A stretch of 64,000 nt of DNA. Origin: an uncultured Bacilli bacterium. GTDB lineage: Bacteria > Bacillota_I > Bacilli_A > RF39 > UBA660. The stretch lies in contig CAKORR010000002.1 of assembly GCA_934101595.1 (NCBI GenBank), forward strand, positions 185,195 through 249,194. Reading direction: 5' to 3'. Below are positions 53,925 through 62,246 of this stretch, one piece after another. The notes under the pieces were generated by a model that did not search any database, had not been told where the DNA came from, and saw only the letters and a list, made by a program, of their open reading frames with translations. The first letter of the stretch is position 1. Each line of letters begins with the position of its first letter. Both the position numbers and the translations under genes were made by a program.

Positions 53925-54947
53925 ATGGCAATTATAGAAGTTAGAAATTTGGTAAAGAAATATAAAATTATTCAAAAAGAAGAGGGAATAAAAGGATATT
54001 TCAAGCATTTAGTAAATCCAAAATATAAAGAACTTACTGCCGTTAATGGAATAAGCTTTGATGTTTTAGAAGGTGAATTAGTAGGATATATTGGTGCAAA
54101 TGGGGCTGGTAAATCGACTTCCATAAAGATGCTCACTGGATTATTAACTCCAACTTCTGGAAAGGTGACTGTAAATGGAATAATTCCAAATGAAAACAGA
54201 ATGCAAAACAATAAAAATATTGGCGCTGTATTTGGACAAAAAACTCAATTATGGTGGGATTTGCCAGTTATTGAATCTTTTAAGTTAATTAAAAAAATGT
54301 ATAAAATACCTGAAAATGAATATAGAAATAATTTAAAAAAATTCTCGGAGATATTAGATTTAAAAGATTTATTAGATAAGCAAGTTAAAAATCTAAGCTT
54401 GGGTCAAAAAATGAGATGCGAAATAGCTGCAGTTTTTTTACATAATCCTAGGGTAGTATATCTAGATGAACCAACAATAGGACTAGATGTTTTTGTTAAA
54501 GAGAAAATAAGAACATTTATTAAAGATATAAATAAAGAAAAGAAAACCACTGTAATACTTACGACTCACGATTTAAAAGATATAGAGGATGTTTGTAATC
54601 GCATAATTTTATTGGATAAAGGTCAAATAATTTATGACGGAAGTAAGCAGAAGTTTAAAGATACTTATGGAAATTATGTCGTGGCTGATTTTATTGTTAG
54701 CAATAAATTTGAAGAGATAAAAAAGATTACAAATTTAAAAAATATTGAGATAATTGAAGAAAAAGAAAAAAAATTAATAATTAAATTTAGTCACGAAAAA
54801 ACAACTATAGTTAAAATAATGGATGAAATTTCTAAGTATTGTACTATTGAAGATGTACATATGAAAGAACCAGAACTTGAGGATATAGTAAAAGAAATAT
54901 ATAAAGGAGTATATAAAGATGCTAAGAATAATGTTAGCATTAGCTAA
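53925..54947 (+). CDS. ABC-2 exporter ATPase subunit
   Basis: A 340-aa DrrA/NatA-type ATPase. It has Walker A G-A-N-G-A-G-K-S-T, the Q-loop F-G-Q-K-T-Q-L-W-W-D-L, signature L-S-L-G-Q-K-M-R-C-E and Walker B V-V-Y-L-D-E-P-T-I-G-L-D. A C-terminal accessory domain of about 80 residues follows. The Q-loop region W-W-D-L-P is typical of ATPases paired with ABC2_membrane_6 permeases. GGAGG precedes the ATG. It overlaps the first permease by 29 bp. Confidence 0.92.
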   Translation: MAIIEVRNLVKKYKIIQKEEGIKGYFKHLVNPKYKELTAVNGISFDVLEGELVGYIGANGAGKSTSIKMLTGLLTPTSGKVTVNGIIPNENRMQNNKNIGAVFGQKTQLWWDLPVIESFKLIKKMYKIPENEYRNNLKKFSEILDLKDLLDKQVKNLSLGQKMRCEIAAVFLHNPRVVYLDEPTIGLDVFVKEKIRTFIKDINKEKKTTVILTTHDLKDIEDVCNRIILLDKGQIIYDGSKQKFKDTYGNYVVADFIVSNKFEEIKKITNLKNIEIIEEKEKKLIIKFSHEKTTIVKIMDEISKYCTIEDVHMKEPELEDIVKEIYKGVYKDAKNNVSIS

Positions 54948-55710
54948 AATGCAGTTTAAAGATTATAGTATATATAAATCAAATTTTTATTTGTTTACTC
55001 TAAATAGAATTGTTGAAGTTATTGTTTATATTTTTGTATGGCAATCAATATATTATCAAACTGGAAATGCCACAGGTTTGTCACTATCACAAATTGTTAC
55101 TTATTATGTATTAGCAATATCATTTAGCTCAATAGCAACATGGGGAATAAATGAGATGATGGCAGATTCTATTAGAAATGGTCAAATTAATAAGGAACTG
55201 TTAAATCCTATATCTTATTTTAAATACTATTTTGGTATTAACTTAGGCGAAATATCTTTTGCTACCATTATTGGAATCGCTACATTTATTATATGCTCAA
55301 TATTTTGGAAGCCATCTTTACCTGTTAGTTTTATAAATTTTATTTTATGTTTATTAGTAATTATGCTTGGTATTCCAATAACATTTTTTATTCAAATGAT
55401 AGTAGGAACAATTGGTTTTTACACTGATTCAATATGGGGGATGCAAATACTAAGAAAAGCTATAATCCAGATATTTTCTGGCATAATTGCTCCAATTAGC
55501 TTATTTCCCTTGTGGTTTCAAGAACTTTCAAAATATCTGCCATTTAAAGAATTAATATATACACCGATAAATATTTGGCTGGGCCAAATAACTTATAGCG
55601 AAATTATATTTATAATAACTAAGCAATTATTATGGGGAATATTTCTTTATATAATAGCAAAATTATTTTTTAATTATTCAATAAAAAAAATAACAATAAA
55701 TGGGGGATAA
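54919..55710 (+). CDS. ABC-2 permease subunit 1
   Basis: A 263-aa permease with six predicted transmembrane helices, of the ABC-2 type (ABC2_membrane_6-like). AGGAG ends about 10 nt before the ATG, within the ATPase gene, so translation is coupled. It forms a heteromeric pore with the next gene product. The substrate is unknown. Confidence 0.85.
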   Translation: MLRIMLALAKMQFKDYSIYKSNFYLFTLNRIVEVIVYIFVWQSIYYQTGNATGLSLSQIVTYYVLAISFSSIATWGINEMMADSIRNGQINKELLNPISYFKYYFGINLGEISFATIIGIATFIICSIFWKPSLPVSFINFILCLLVIMLGIPITFFIQMIVGTIGFYTDSIWGMQILRKAIIQIFSGIIAPISLFPLWFQELSKYLPFKELIYTPINIWLGQITYSEIIFIITKQLLWGIFLYIIAKLFFNYSIKKITINGG

Positions 55711-55711
55711 G

Positions 55712-56506
55712 ATGCAAAATATATTAGATAATATTAGTTTATATTTTTCGCTTTTGAGAATGTCTCTAAAAGAAATACTTATATACAGATTAGACTGCAT
55801 TGTTGGGATTTTTTCCGAGCTTATTGTACAACTTGTAAGTTTAGTGTTTATTTTTGTTGTATTTCAACATGTTGAAAATATAGCAGGATGGAATTATTAT
55901 CAAATATTAGTATTATATGGAGTAACTAGAATACCAGTTGGAATTGCGGGATATTGTTTTAATGGACTTTATGATTTAGGAACTCTCTATATAAAAAATG
56001 GAGATTTTGATAAATTTCTTTTAAGACCTGTTCATCCCTTAATTTCAATAATTGGAACTTCAAGAGAATTCGTATCATTAGCTGACTTTTTCATAGGATT
56101 CGGAATAGCTATTTGGGCACTAACTAAATTAACTATTCCAATAACACCCATACTAATTATTAAGATAGTTTTTTTTGGAATTATTGGTTCATTTATTATT
56201 GGCGCGATTAATACAATATTTAGCATTTCATCTTTTTGGACTTATAGATCTGGGGAAGTAATATGGTCGTTTTATAGAATGTACACTTTTACTGAATACC
56301 CGTTAGCAATTTATAATATATTTATAAAAATTTTGATTACTATAATATTACCTTTTGCATTCGTTGCATATTACCCAACTATGGCTTATTTAAGCCTTAA
56401 CTCATACATGATATATTTGACACCTTTTGTTGCCATAGTGTTGTGGACGATTGCGATTAAACTGTGGAATTTTGCCTTAAACAAATATAGAAGTACCGGA
56501 ACATGA
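55712..56506 (+). CDS. ABC-2 permease subunit 2
   Basis: A 264-aa permease with six predicted helices, homologous in layout to the preceding subunit. The segment G-D-F-D-K-F-L-L-R-P-V-H-P-L, after an amphipathic helix, matches G-Q-I-N-K-E-L-L-N-P in subunit 1 and is typical of this permease family. The ATG at 55712 follows a GGGGG RBS and lies one base after the stop of subunit 1; an ATG at 55700 overlaps that RBS. The 45-bp repeat follows 19 bp later. Confidence 0.85.
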   Translation: MQNILDNISLYFSLLRMSLKEILIYRLDCIVGIFSELIVQLVSLVFIFVVFQHVENIAGWNYYQILVLYGVTRIPVGIAGYCFNGLYDLGTLYIKNGDFDKFLLRPVHPLISIIGTSREFVSLADFFIGFGIAIWALTKLTIPITPILIIKIVFFGIIGSFIIGAINTIFSISSFWTYRSGEVIWSFYRMYTFTEYPLAIYNIFIKILITIILPFAFVAYYPTMAYLSLNSYMIYLTPFVAIVLWTIAIKLWNFALNKYRSTGT

Positions 56507-56525
56507 TATTTTTAGTTGTCTAATT

Positions 56526-56570
56526 TATAATTTTAACTGTTGCTTATATGTCTAAAAACAAAAATCAGTA
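56526..56570 (+). repeat. 45-bp direct repeat, right copy
   Basis: Identical to 53777-53821. The coding context upstream is missing here, so it is a truncated copy of the small membrane gene end, marking the right edge of the ABC-2 cassette. Confidence 0.95.
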
Positions 56571-56665
56571 ATGAAACTTTCGACATTCGATGGGATTTTA
56601 TTTAAGAAATTAATAGTTTAAATAAAAATATGATTAATAAGCTTTAATTTTGGAGTAATTCTTTT

Positions 56666-57124
56666 ATGGAAATATATAATTTAAAAAATAAAGTTGGATT
56701 TTTAAAAGAGGTAGCAGAGTTAGAATATGATGAATGGGCTCTTTTTAAAAATCATAATAGAAAAGAGCGAATTGAAAATAAAATAAACAAAATAAAGGAA
56801 TTGTTGCCTAATAAGTATTATTGTAAATTAATATTGGTGGATAATGAAGAGCTAATTGGATTTATATCCATTTTTCCGAATGATTGTGATCTGGAACCCG
56901 AACTAACTCCATGGTATGCAACAATGTATGTAAAAAAGGAGTATAGAAAAAAAGGCTATTCTAAAATACTAAATAATGCGATTTTAAAAGAAGCTAAAAA
57001 TAGAGGGTTTGATAAATTATTTTTGAAAACGGATTTAAATAATTACTATGAAAAATTTGGTGCTATTTTTATCAAAAAATTGAAATCTGGTGAAAATTTA
57101 TACTATATAAATACCAAAATTTAA
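56666..57124 (+). CDS. GNAT-family N-acetyltransferase
   Basis: A 152-aa acetyltransferase. The acetyl-CoA-binding motif A reads V-K-K-E-Y-R-K-K-G-Y-S-K-I-L (about 91-104), preceded by W-Y-A-T-M-Y and followed by A-K-N-R-G-F-D-K-L-F-L-K-T and an N-N-Y-Y-E-K-F-G-A motif. The substrate is unknown. The RBS is weak (TTTGGAG). It lies in the accessory region after the repeat-flanked transporter. Confidence 0.85.
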   Translation: MEIYNLKNKVGFLKEVAELEYDEWALFKNHNRKERIENKINKIKELLPNKYYCKLILVDNEELIGFISIFPNDCDLEPELTPWYATMYVKKEYRKKGYSKILNNAILKEAKNRGFDKLFLKTDLNNYYEKFGAIFIKKLKSGENLYYINTKI

Positions 57125-57298
57125 TTAATAAAACTGGTTTATAAATGTCTACTCTAAATGGTACATATTAAAAATAAACTAGTTTTTTTGTGAAATAAAG
57201 TAAAGTTTCTAAATCCAAATATAGTAATAGATGGTTTTATGATATAATACTATCGTATAAGATCATTAATTGATAGGTTAGAAATTGGATGTGATTTG

Positions 57299-59371
57299 AT
57301 GAATGAATCTCAACTTAAAATGAGTAATATAATACATGATATTATTCATAACGAAGAAGAGGATGTTGAAGAATACTATGGCGATGCAGTATGCGTATAC
57401 AGAGATATTGACAAATATTTAATTCAATTTGATGATGTTAGAGATAAGATATACCTTGCCCAATGGTGTAATAATTATGATAAAGTAAAAGAATTAATTC
57501 CAACTTTATCATTATCTGAATATGAAAAGAACAAATATCTAAAGTTAAGGGAAAAAAATATTGAAATTGATGAAACAATTAATTTTAAAATTTTATCTGA
57601 GAAGTATAGTTTTTTAGATAATATAATGGATATGATAACCGCAGATCCTGACATACAAGATCAGATACTTTCTTTATCTGATTCTAGATTAAAATTGTTT
57701 GAAATCATGTATTCAAAATTACAAACTTTAACAGATTATTATAATCCTTATATAGTGGTGATACTACGAAGAATTGCTTATGTCTCGCTGGATACAAGTT
57801 GGAAAAATAAATTTCATGCATATGATAGTTTACTAGCAAATATTGATGATTTAATGGCAAAAGGATATACATTATCAGATGACGAAGTAGAAAAGTTATT
57901 ATATTTATGTACGTCATCTGTTATTCATACAGTTCCTAATTTTAAAGAATTACAAAATTTGGGTGACGAAAATACTATAGATAATATAGAATTAAGAGAT
58001 GGTATATTAAAAGCTAAAGAAGAAAAAGATATAGATTATTTAAAATTTGCAATTTTAGTTCAGGCATATGGAATGACCTTACAATCGGCAAATGAGATAT
58101 GTCAAAAATACGATATTTCTAACATAACAATTACAAATGAAAACAGAGAAGTTCTTGAAATGTATTTGGCGATTTATCAAATAATAAATGAAAATGATCC
58201 GGATGTTTTAATACAATTATATGATGAATTTACTAAAATAATGAAACCAGAAAAAGATTTTAGACGAATTATTGTTTTTGAAAATGATTTGAGAAAAGCA
58301 TTTGCACATGACTTAAATAATCAAGTATTCAAAACAGATAAATTACCATATGATGAAGTTGATGGAATTAAAATATATGATGCTGGTGTTGATTTCAAAA
58401 TGATTGTTACAGCTATTGGAGCATATCAAGGAAATTTTGGAAATAAAAAAAATTATAGTGAATATTGGAATTCTCCAAAAATTAGATCTCATGGCAACTG
58501 TTGTAGTTTAATTGGTAATGCTAATCTTTCAATGGCAAATGTTAAAAATGTAATATTTGGCTTTTCGAATATGAGTGATAATATGCTTCTTCTTAGTGGA
58601 AGTTCAGATATTAATTCCACCCCAGATAGTAGAGAATTTAATACTACAGGAAATCGCTCACAAGAATATATGGATGCAAATTCAATGCTTAATAATACCA
58701 GAGGTGATTATAATGAATTGGTATATGAACGAAGAGATTTAAGTAGTAACCCAAAATTTTATAAAAAAAATCCAGATTATATAGTTTTCTTTGAAGAGTA
58801 TGAAAGTTATGATGAAATGCTTGAAAAATATAAAGACAAACCAAAACAACTTGAATATTTAAGACAGCAAAAAGAATTAGAAGATAAATTTTGGTTAGAA
58901 TCTTTAAAAGCAGCAAAAAATTTCGGTATTCCAATTGTAAAAATTAATAGAGAGAAAGTTGCAAAATCTGAATATGAAAAAATTCAAAAGTTAGTAAAAG
59001 ATTTTACTGAAACTAAGAATCCAGAATTATTAAGTATAATTATTACATCTTTTGAAAGTTCTAGAGTTGGAAACGCAGAATTACACGCACCAATTAGAGA
59101 AAAATATTTTTCATCAAAAAAAATTACTATTATTCTTGATGAAATAAAAAAATCAATTGAGAGTATTGATAATGAATCAGAAAGAAATACTTTATATTTT
59201 AGATTATATAAAGCAATTATTGAAGAACAAAGAAAAGTAGATGCGTGCAAGTATGGAAAGAGGAATAAACATCAAACACCTGGTATAGATTTTACAAAAG
59301 AACTTGGAGAAATAGAACAAATACTAACAAATAATAATATTGATTATTCAATGGTAGGGAGAAAAAAATGA
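57299..59371 (+). CDS. Unknown 690-aa two-part protein
   Basis: A large soluble protein with no signal peptide or membrane helix. The first half (about 1-330) is mainly helical and may be a repeat-like scaffold. The second (about 335-595) looks like a conserved domain: R-S-H-G-N-C-C-S-L-I-G-N-A-N-L, then L-L-L-S-G-S-S-D-I-N-S, Y-N-E-L-V-Y-E-R-R, P-D-Y-I-V-F-F-E-E and S-L-K-A-A-K-N-F-G-I-P-I-V-K-I-N-R-E-K. I have a sense of having seen similar domains in gut Firmicutes proteins but cannot name a family or activity. The ATG at 57299 follows GGATGTG; a TATAAT lies at 57243-57248. A 32-aa ORF overlaps its stop by ATGA. Confidence 0.6.
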   Translation: MNESQLKMSNIIHDIIHNEEEDVEEYYGDAVCVYRDIDKYLIQFDDVRDKIYLAQWCNNYDKVKELIPTLSLSEYEKNKYLKLREKNIEIDETINFKILSEKYSFLDNIMDMITADPDIQDQILSLSDSRLKLFEIMYSKLQTLTDYYNPYIVVILRRIAYVSLDTSWKNKFHAYDSLLANIDDLMAKGYTLSDDEVEKLLYLCTSSVIHTVPNFKELQNLGDENTIDNIELRDGILKAKEEKDIDYLKFAILVQAYGMTLQSANEICQKYDISNITITNENREVLEMYLAIYQIINENDPDVLIQLYDEFTKIMKPEKDFRRIIVFENDLRKAFAHDLNNQVFKTDKLPYDEVDGIKIYDAGVDFKMIVTAIGAYQGNFGNKKNYSEYWNSPKIRSHGNCCSLIGNANLSMANVKNVIFGFSNMSDNMLLLSGSSDINSTPDSREFNTTGNRSQEYMDANSMLNNTRGDYNELVYERRDLSSNPKFYKKNPDYIVFFEEYESYDEMLEKYKDKPKQLEYLRQQKELEDKFWLESLKAAKNFGIPIVKINREKVAKSEYEKIQKLVKDFTETKNPELLSIIITSFESSRVGNAELHAPIREKYFSSKKITIILDEIKKSIESIDNESERNTLYFRLYKAIIEEQRKVDACKYGKRNKHQTPGIDFTKELGEIEQILTNNNIDYSMVGRKK

Positions 59372-59466
59372 CAACGGAAAAAGATATTAAAGAAGAAAAC
59401 TTTAAAATTAGTAAATTAATTAATGAATTATTAAAAAAAATCAAAGCACAAAAAAATACTCACTGA
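59368..59466 (+). CDS. 32-aa ORF translationally coupled to the 690-aa gene
   Basis: A short ORF (begins M-T-T-E-K-D-I-K, ends Q-K-N-T-H) starts by ATGA overlap with the preceding stop and has AGGGAG 7 nt upstream. It is lysine-rich with an amphipathic I-S-K-L-I-N-E-L-L-K-K-I-K helix. Coupling and RBS support translation, but its size means it could still be spurious. Confidence 0.4.
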   Translation: MTTEKDIKEENFKISKLINELLKKIKAQKNTH

Positions 59467-59583
59467 TTTTAAAAAAATTTTGGCCATATATTATAGTTAT
59501 TTAGCTGATCTTTTTAAGGCGTTAATTATGTTGACTAATGCTTAACAATATACTACAATATTCTATCAAAATGAGGTGATATC

Positions 59584-60234
59584 ATGCCAAAAGAAGAAAA
59601 TATAATAAATTATTATGTTATCTGTAATAGATTAAAAAATATTATTAGGACTGGTTGGAAAGATTGGAATGTAAAAAGAGATAGAATTGAAAGTGTAGCA
59701 GAACACATTTTTGGAACTCAAATGCTTGCAATTGCTATGAAATCTGAATATCAGTATGATGTTGATATAATGAAAGTAATATTTATGTTGGCTGTTCATG
59801 AACTTGGCGAAGCTGTTATTGGAGATTTGACGCAATTTCAAATATCGAAGCAAGAAAAAGAAAAATTAGAGCATGAGGCAGTACATAGGATATTAGATGA
59901 TTTATTAGATGGTAATCAAATTGAACAATTTTTCTTAGAATTTGATTCTCACAATACAAAGGAATCAATATTTGCTTATCAATGTGATAAATTAGAGTGT
60001 GATTTACAAAGCAAATTATATGATGAAGAAGGGTGTGTGGATTTAACTAAACAAGATGGTAATGACACAATGAAGAGCAAAAAAGTTCAGTATTTGCTTG
60101 AAAATAGCGCTTCTTGGTCAACTATGTGGCTTCAATATGGCCAACAAGTTTATCCATATGATGATAATTTTAGAGCTGTTTCAAACTATGCTATAAATAA
60201 TGAAATTAGTGAGGCTAAAGAAAGAAAATTATAA
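59584..60234 (+). CDS. HD-domain phosphohydrolase (YfbR/HDDC2-like)
   Basis: A 216-aa HD-superfamily protein like 5'-deoxynucleotidases. The metal-binding order is H41 (V-A-E-H-I-F-G), then H72-E73 where H-D is canonical (A-V-H-E-L-G-E-A-V-I-G-D), and D135 (Q-C-D-K-L-E-C-D). An opening I-I-R-T-G-W segment is typical. The Asp-to-Glu change in the HD dyad could lower or alter metal use, though an acidic ligand remains. GAGGTGA precedes the ATG. Confidence 0.82.
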   Translation: MPKEENIINYYVICNRLKNIIRTGWKDWNVKRDRIESVAEHIFGTQMLAIAMKSEYQYDVDIMKVIFMLAVHELGEAVIGDLTQFQISKQEKEKLEHEAVHRILDDLLDGNQIEQFFLEFDSHNTKESIFAYQCDKLECDLQSKLYDEEGCVDLTKQDGNDTMKSKKVQYLLENSASWSTMWLQYGQQVYPYDDNFRAVSNYAINNEISEAKERKL

Positions 60235-60236
60235 AT

Positions 60237-60280
60237 AGGCAATTAAAGTTGTAAGACTAAAGTTGTCTTTTTTTAGATAT
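60237..60280 (+). terminator. Weak terminator after the HD gene
   Basis: GGCAATT and AGTTGTC pair (with G-T pairs) across a loop and precede a T-run. Confidence 0.45.
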
Positions 60281-60309
60281 CTTTATTAAAGTTTTAATTA
60301 GAAAAAATA

Positions 60310-60642
60310 ATGATTAATTGTTTTGGAACAAATGAATTTTTTATAAATAAAGCAATCGGATGGGCCTTACAAGAATATTCAAAAATTAATCCTAAATGGG
60401 TGAAAGATTTTATTGATAAAAATAATGATAAAATGATTAACTTGAGTATAAAAGAAGAAGTAAAAGAATTAACTGAATATTCAAAAGAAAATCAGATTAA
60501 GATAGAGTTTATAAAAATAGATACATTAGAAAAAGCAAAAAATGTACCTTGTATTTTTAATAATTGGGCTAATTTCTATAAAGGGAAATTTATATCAAAT
60601 ACTATATTAAATGCTAATTCATTCGAGAAGTTAATTAAATAA
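60310..60642 (+). pseudogene. Chimeric relic: AlkD C-terminus fused to YoaP-like C-terminus
   Basis: A 110-codon open frame made of two unrelated tails. Residues 7-45 (N-E-F-F-I-N-K-A-I-G-W-A-L-Q-E-Y-S-K then W-V-K-D-F-I and L-S-I-K-E) match the last part of the AlkD DNA alkylation repair fold. Residues about 62-110 (I-E-F-I-K-I-D-T-L-E-K-A-K-N-V-P-C, then F-Y-K-G-K-F-I-S-N) match the YoaP-like module found at the end of some GNAT proteins. No RBS precedes the ATG, and neither domain is complete. It is best read as an in-frame deletion scar. Confidence 0.6.
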
Positions 60643-60981
60643 CAAATTACAATATAGGTTAGTAAAATTTTCATTAGGAATAACTTTATAATAATTAAAA
60701 TTGAATATGCCTTTTGATCTGTCAATATAGTTTTCTATAGAAAAAAATGTTAACCATTTCTAATTGGCATTTATTACTATCAGAAGTTAATTTTTGAATA
60801 TCAATCAAATTGAAATCAACGACGTAGGTATCTACAACTTTTTTGCTATGATGTGATAAATACCACTCACTACCAATAATAAACTATTAATCTAATCAAA
60901 TTCATCAAAAATTAATAATTCTATTTAATATTGTAGTGATATATGATATACTAGTATTAATTTTTGGGAGGTTGTATATTT
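60643..60981. other. Gene-free stretch with tRNA-like remnant
   Basis: No credible coding region is present. The segment 60748-60880 resembles the tRNA-Cys locus flank and a decayed tRNA on the minus strand. A TATACT lies at 60947-60952 before the next gene. Confidence 0.6.
60748..60880 (-). pseudogene. Degenerate tRNA locus
   Basis: The plus-strand segment from 60748 aligns with the terminator and flank of tRNA-Cys at 29799: both share AACNATTTCTANTT-GCATTTATT, then CAGAA. Beyond it, TTGAAATCAACGACG resembles the inverted T arm (TTGAACCAACGA in tRNA-Cys) and an anticodon-arm-like stretch follows. No intact cloverleaf forms. It reads as a decayed minus-strand tRNA of uncertain identity. Confidence 0.35.
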
Positions 60982-61932
60982 ATGAAAAGGTTTGATGAAG
61001 CAGTCACAAAAATACATAGTCATTATGTGGCCGATGATTATACTCAAGTTATGTTATCGTATCAAAACTATCTGATATTGTTTGGAAATGGTGGTTTAAT
61101 GTATTTTAAAAATTTTATAGAATCTACCCCTTCAATCATTGAAGGCTCATTAAATATTTATTTAGAAGATGAAAGAAAAAATGATTTTCCATATTCTCAA
61201 ATACCTGAACATATAGAAAGGTTTTTATTCAGAAAATTATACTTTGCTAATCAGATTTTAGATTTTGAAAAGCCATATATTAGAATAACTGACGGATTTA
61301 TTATAAAAATGACAGCGTTTAAAGATGGAGATGAAGCATTAGTTCATACTAAAATTTTAAATGGTAAAACATATGGTAAGATAACTATACCAGTCACTAG
61401 AGAAGAGCTAGAAACGTATTTAAAAACAGGTTCATTAGAGCAATTTGACGAAAATGAATATGAATTTTGCTGTGTGTTTGATATGAATGGTGTATTATAT
61501 GCTCCTTTGCTAGTACCAGAGCAAGAATTGATTGATGAGGAGAAGGAAAGACTATCAAAAATAATGTATCAAACTTATGGGTATAAAGAGAGTACAAAAA
61601 GTGAAATACAAAGAGCAATATCTTCTTTAGATGATATTGAACCAGTTATTTTCGATAAAAGAACAATGTTAAAATATAAGCAAAATGGCGAAATAAAAAT
61701 AGATATTTTTACTATTAAATATTTACAAAGAGGTAAATATGAAATTGCATTGACAAATTTACCCGTGACAATGGAAAGTTTGTCAATGATAAAATCAAAG
61801 ATTGAATTGCCAATTATTAAAGCATCACAAGAACCAAAGATTAGTCTATTATTAAATCCTAATATTACTAAAAAACAATTGCAAGAGGAAAAAGCGAGAA
61901 TATTAGTTAAGGAAAATTATAAAAAAAGATGA
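60982..61932 (+). CDS. Unknown 316-aa protein
   Basis: A soluble 316-aa protein without signal peptide or membrane helix. An N-terminal part of about 160 residues has mixed alpha/beta sequence with many aromatic residues (Q-N-Y-L-I-L-F-G-N-G-G-L-M-Y-F). A Glu/Lys-rich middle (about 170-210) and a beta-type C-terminal part follow. I do not recognise the family. GGGAGG precedes the ATG by 10 nt; a TTG at 60964 overlaps that RBS. It is monocistronic with a terminator after it and lies among gene relics. Confidence 0.55.
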   Translation: MKRFDEAVTKIHSHYVADDYTQVMLSYQNYLILFGNGGLMYFKNFIESTPSIIEGSLNIYLEDERKNDFPYSQIPEHIERFLFRKLYFANQILDFEKPYIRITDGFIIKMTAFKDGDEALVHTKILNGKTYGKITIPVTREELETYLKTGSLEQFDENEYEFCCVFDMNGVLYAPLLVPEQELIDEEKERLSKIMYQTYGYKESTKSEIQRAISSLDDIEPVIFDKRTMLKYKQNGEIKIDIFTIKYLQRGKYEIALTNLPVTMESLSMIKSKIELPIIKASQEPKISLLLNPNITKKQLQEEKARILVKENYKKR

Positions 61933-61989
61933 TTACGAGACTTGAGCTGAATCTTTAAAAGTTCTATAGTTTATAAACAGTATAATTAG

Positions 61990-62030
61990 AGGACTGTAAC
62001 CTGTAATTAATGGGTGATAGTCCTTTTATT
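61990..62030 (+). terminator. Terminator before fic
   Basis: AGGACT (61990-61995) pairs with AGTCCT (62019-62024), with further partial pairing inside, and is followed by a T-rich run. Confidence 0.7.
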
Positions 62031-62187
62031 TTTATTACTATAGTTTTTGATATAAACACTAATAGAATAATTAAAAACAATAAATATTATATTATTTATA
62101 ATTACTTTGTGAGGTTCAGCATAAGCTAAATTAGGTTTCTAATACTTCCATTTATAAATGTAGGAGTAGTAGTACAAAAATACAAAT

Positions 62188-62211
62188 ACAGTGACATTTA
62201 CAGTGACATTT
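62188..62211 (+). repeat. 12-bp tandem repeat x2 at the fic promoter
   Basis: ACAGTGACATTT occurs twice head to tail (62188-62199 and 62200-62211), ending 4 bp before the -10 box. It occupies the -35/spacer region and looks like a regulator-binding site. Confidence 0.6.
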
Positions 62212-62221
62212 GTGGTATACT
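62203..62221 (+). promoter_or_regulatory. Extended -10 promoter of fic
   Basis: TATACT (62216-62221) is preceded by TGG, an extended -10. GTGACA within the first repeat (62191-62196) could serve as a -35 with a 19-bp spacer. Confidence 0.45.
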
Positions 62222-62246
62222 TTTGTTAGTACGAGGAGTGATATAG

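Larger units (their letters stand above)
61933..62246. other. Gene-free stretch before fic
   Basis: It holds a terminator (61990-62030), AT-rich sequence with no recognisable gene, and the fic promoter with a 12-bp tandem repeat (62188-62221). Confidence 0.7.

Noticed and set aside
60982..61932. Treating the 316-aa orphan as an antitoxin or partner of fic
   Set aside because: A terminator and a separate promoter lie between them and the sequence shows no antitoxin-like motif.
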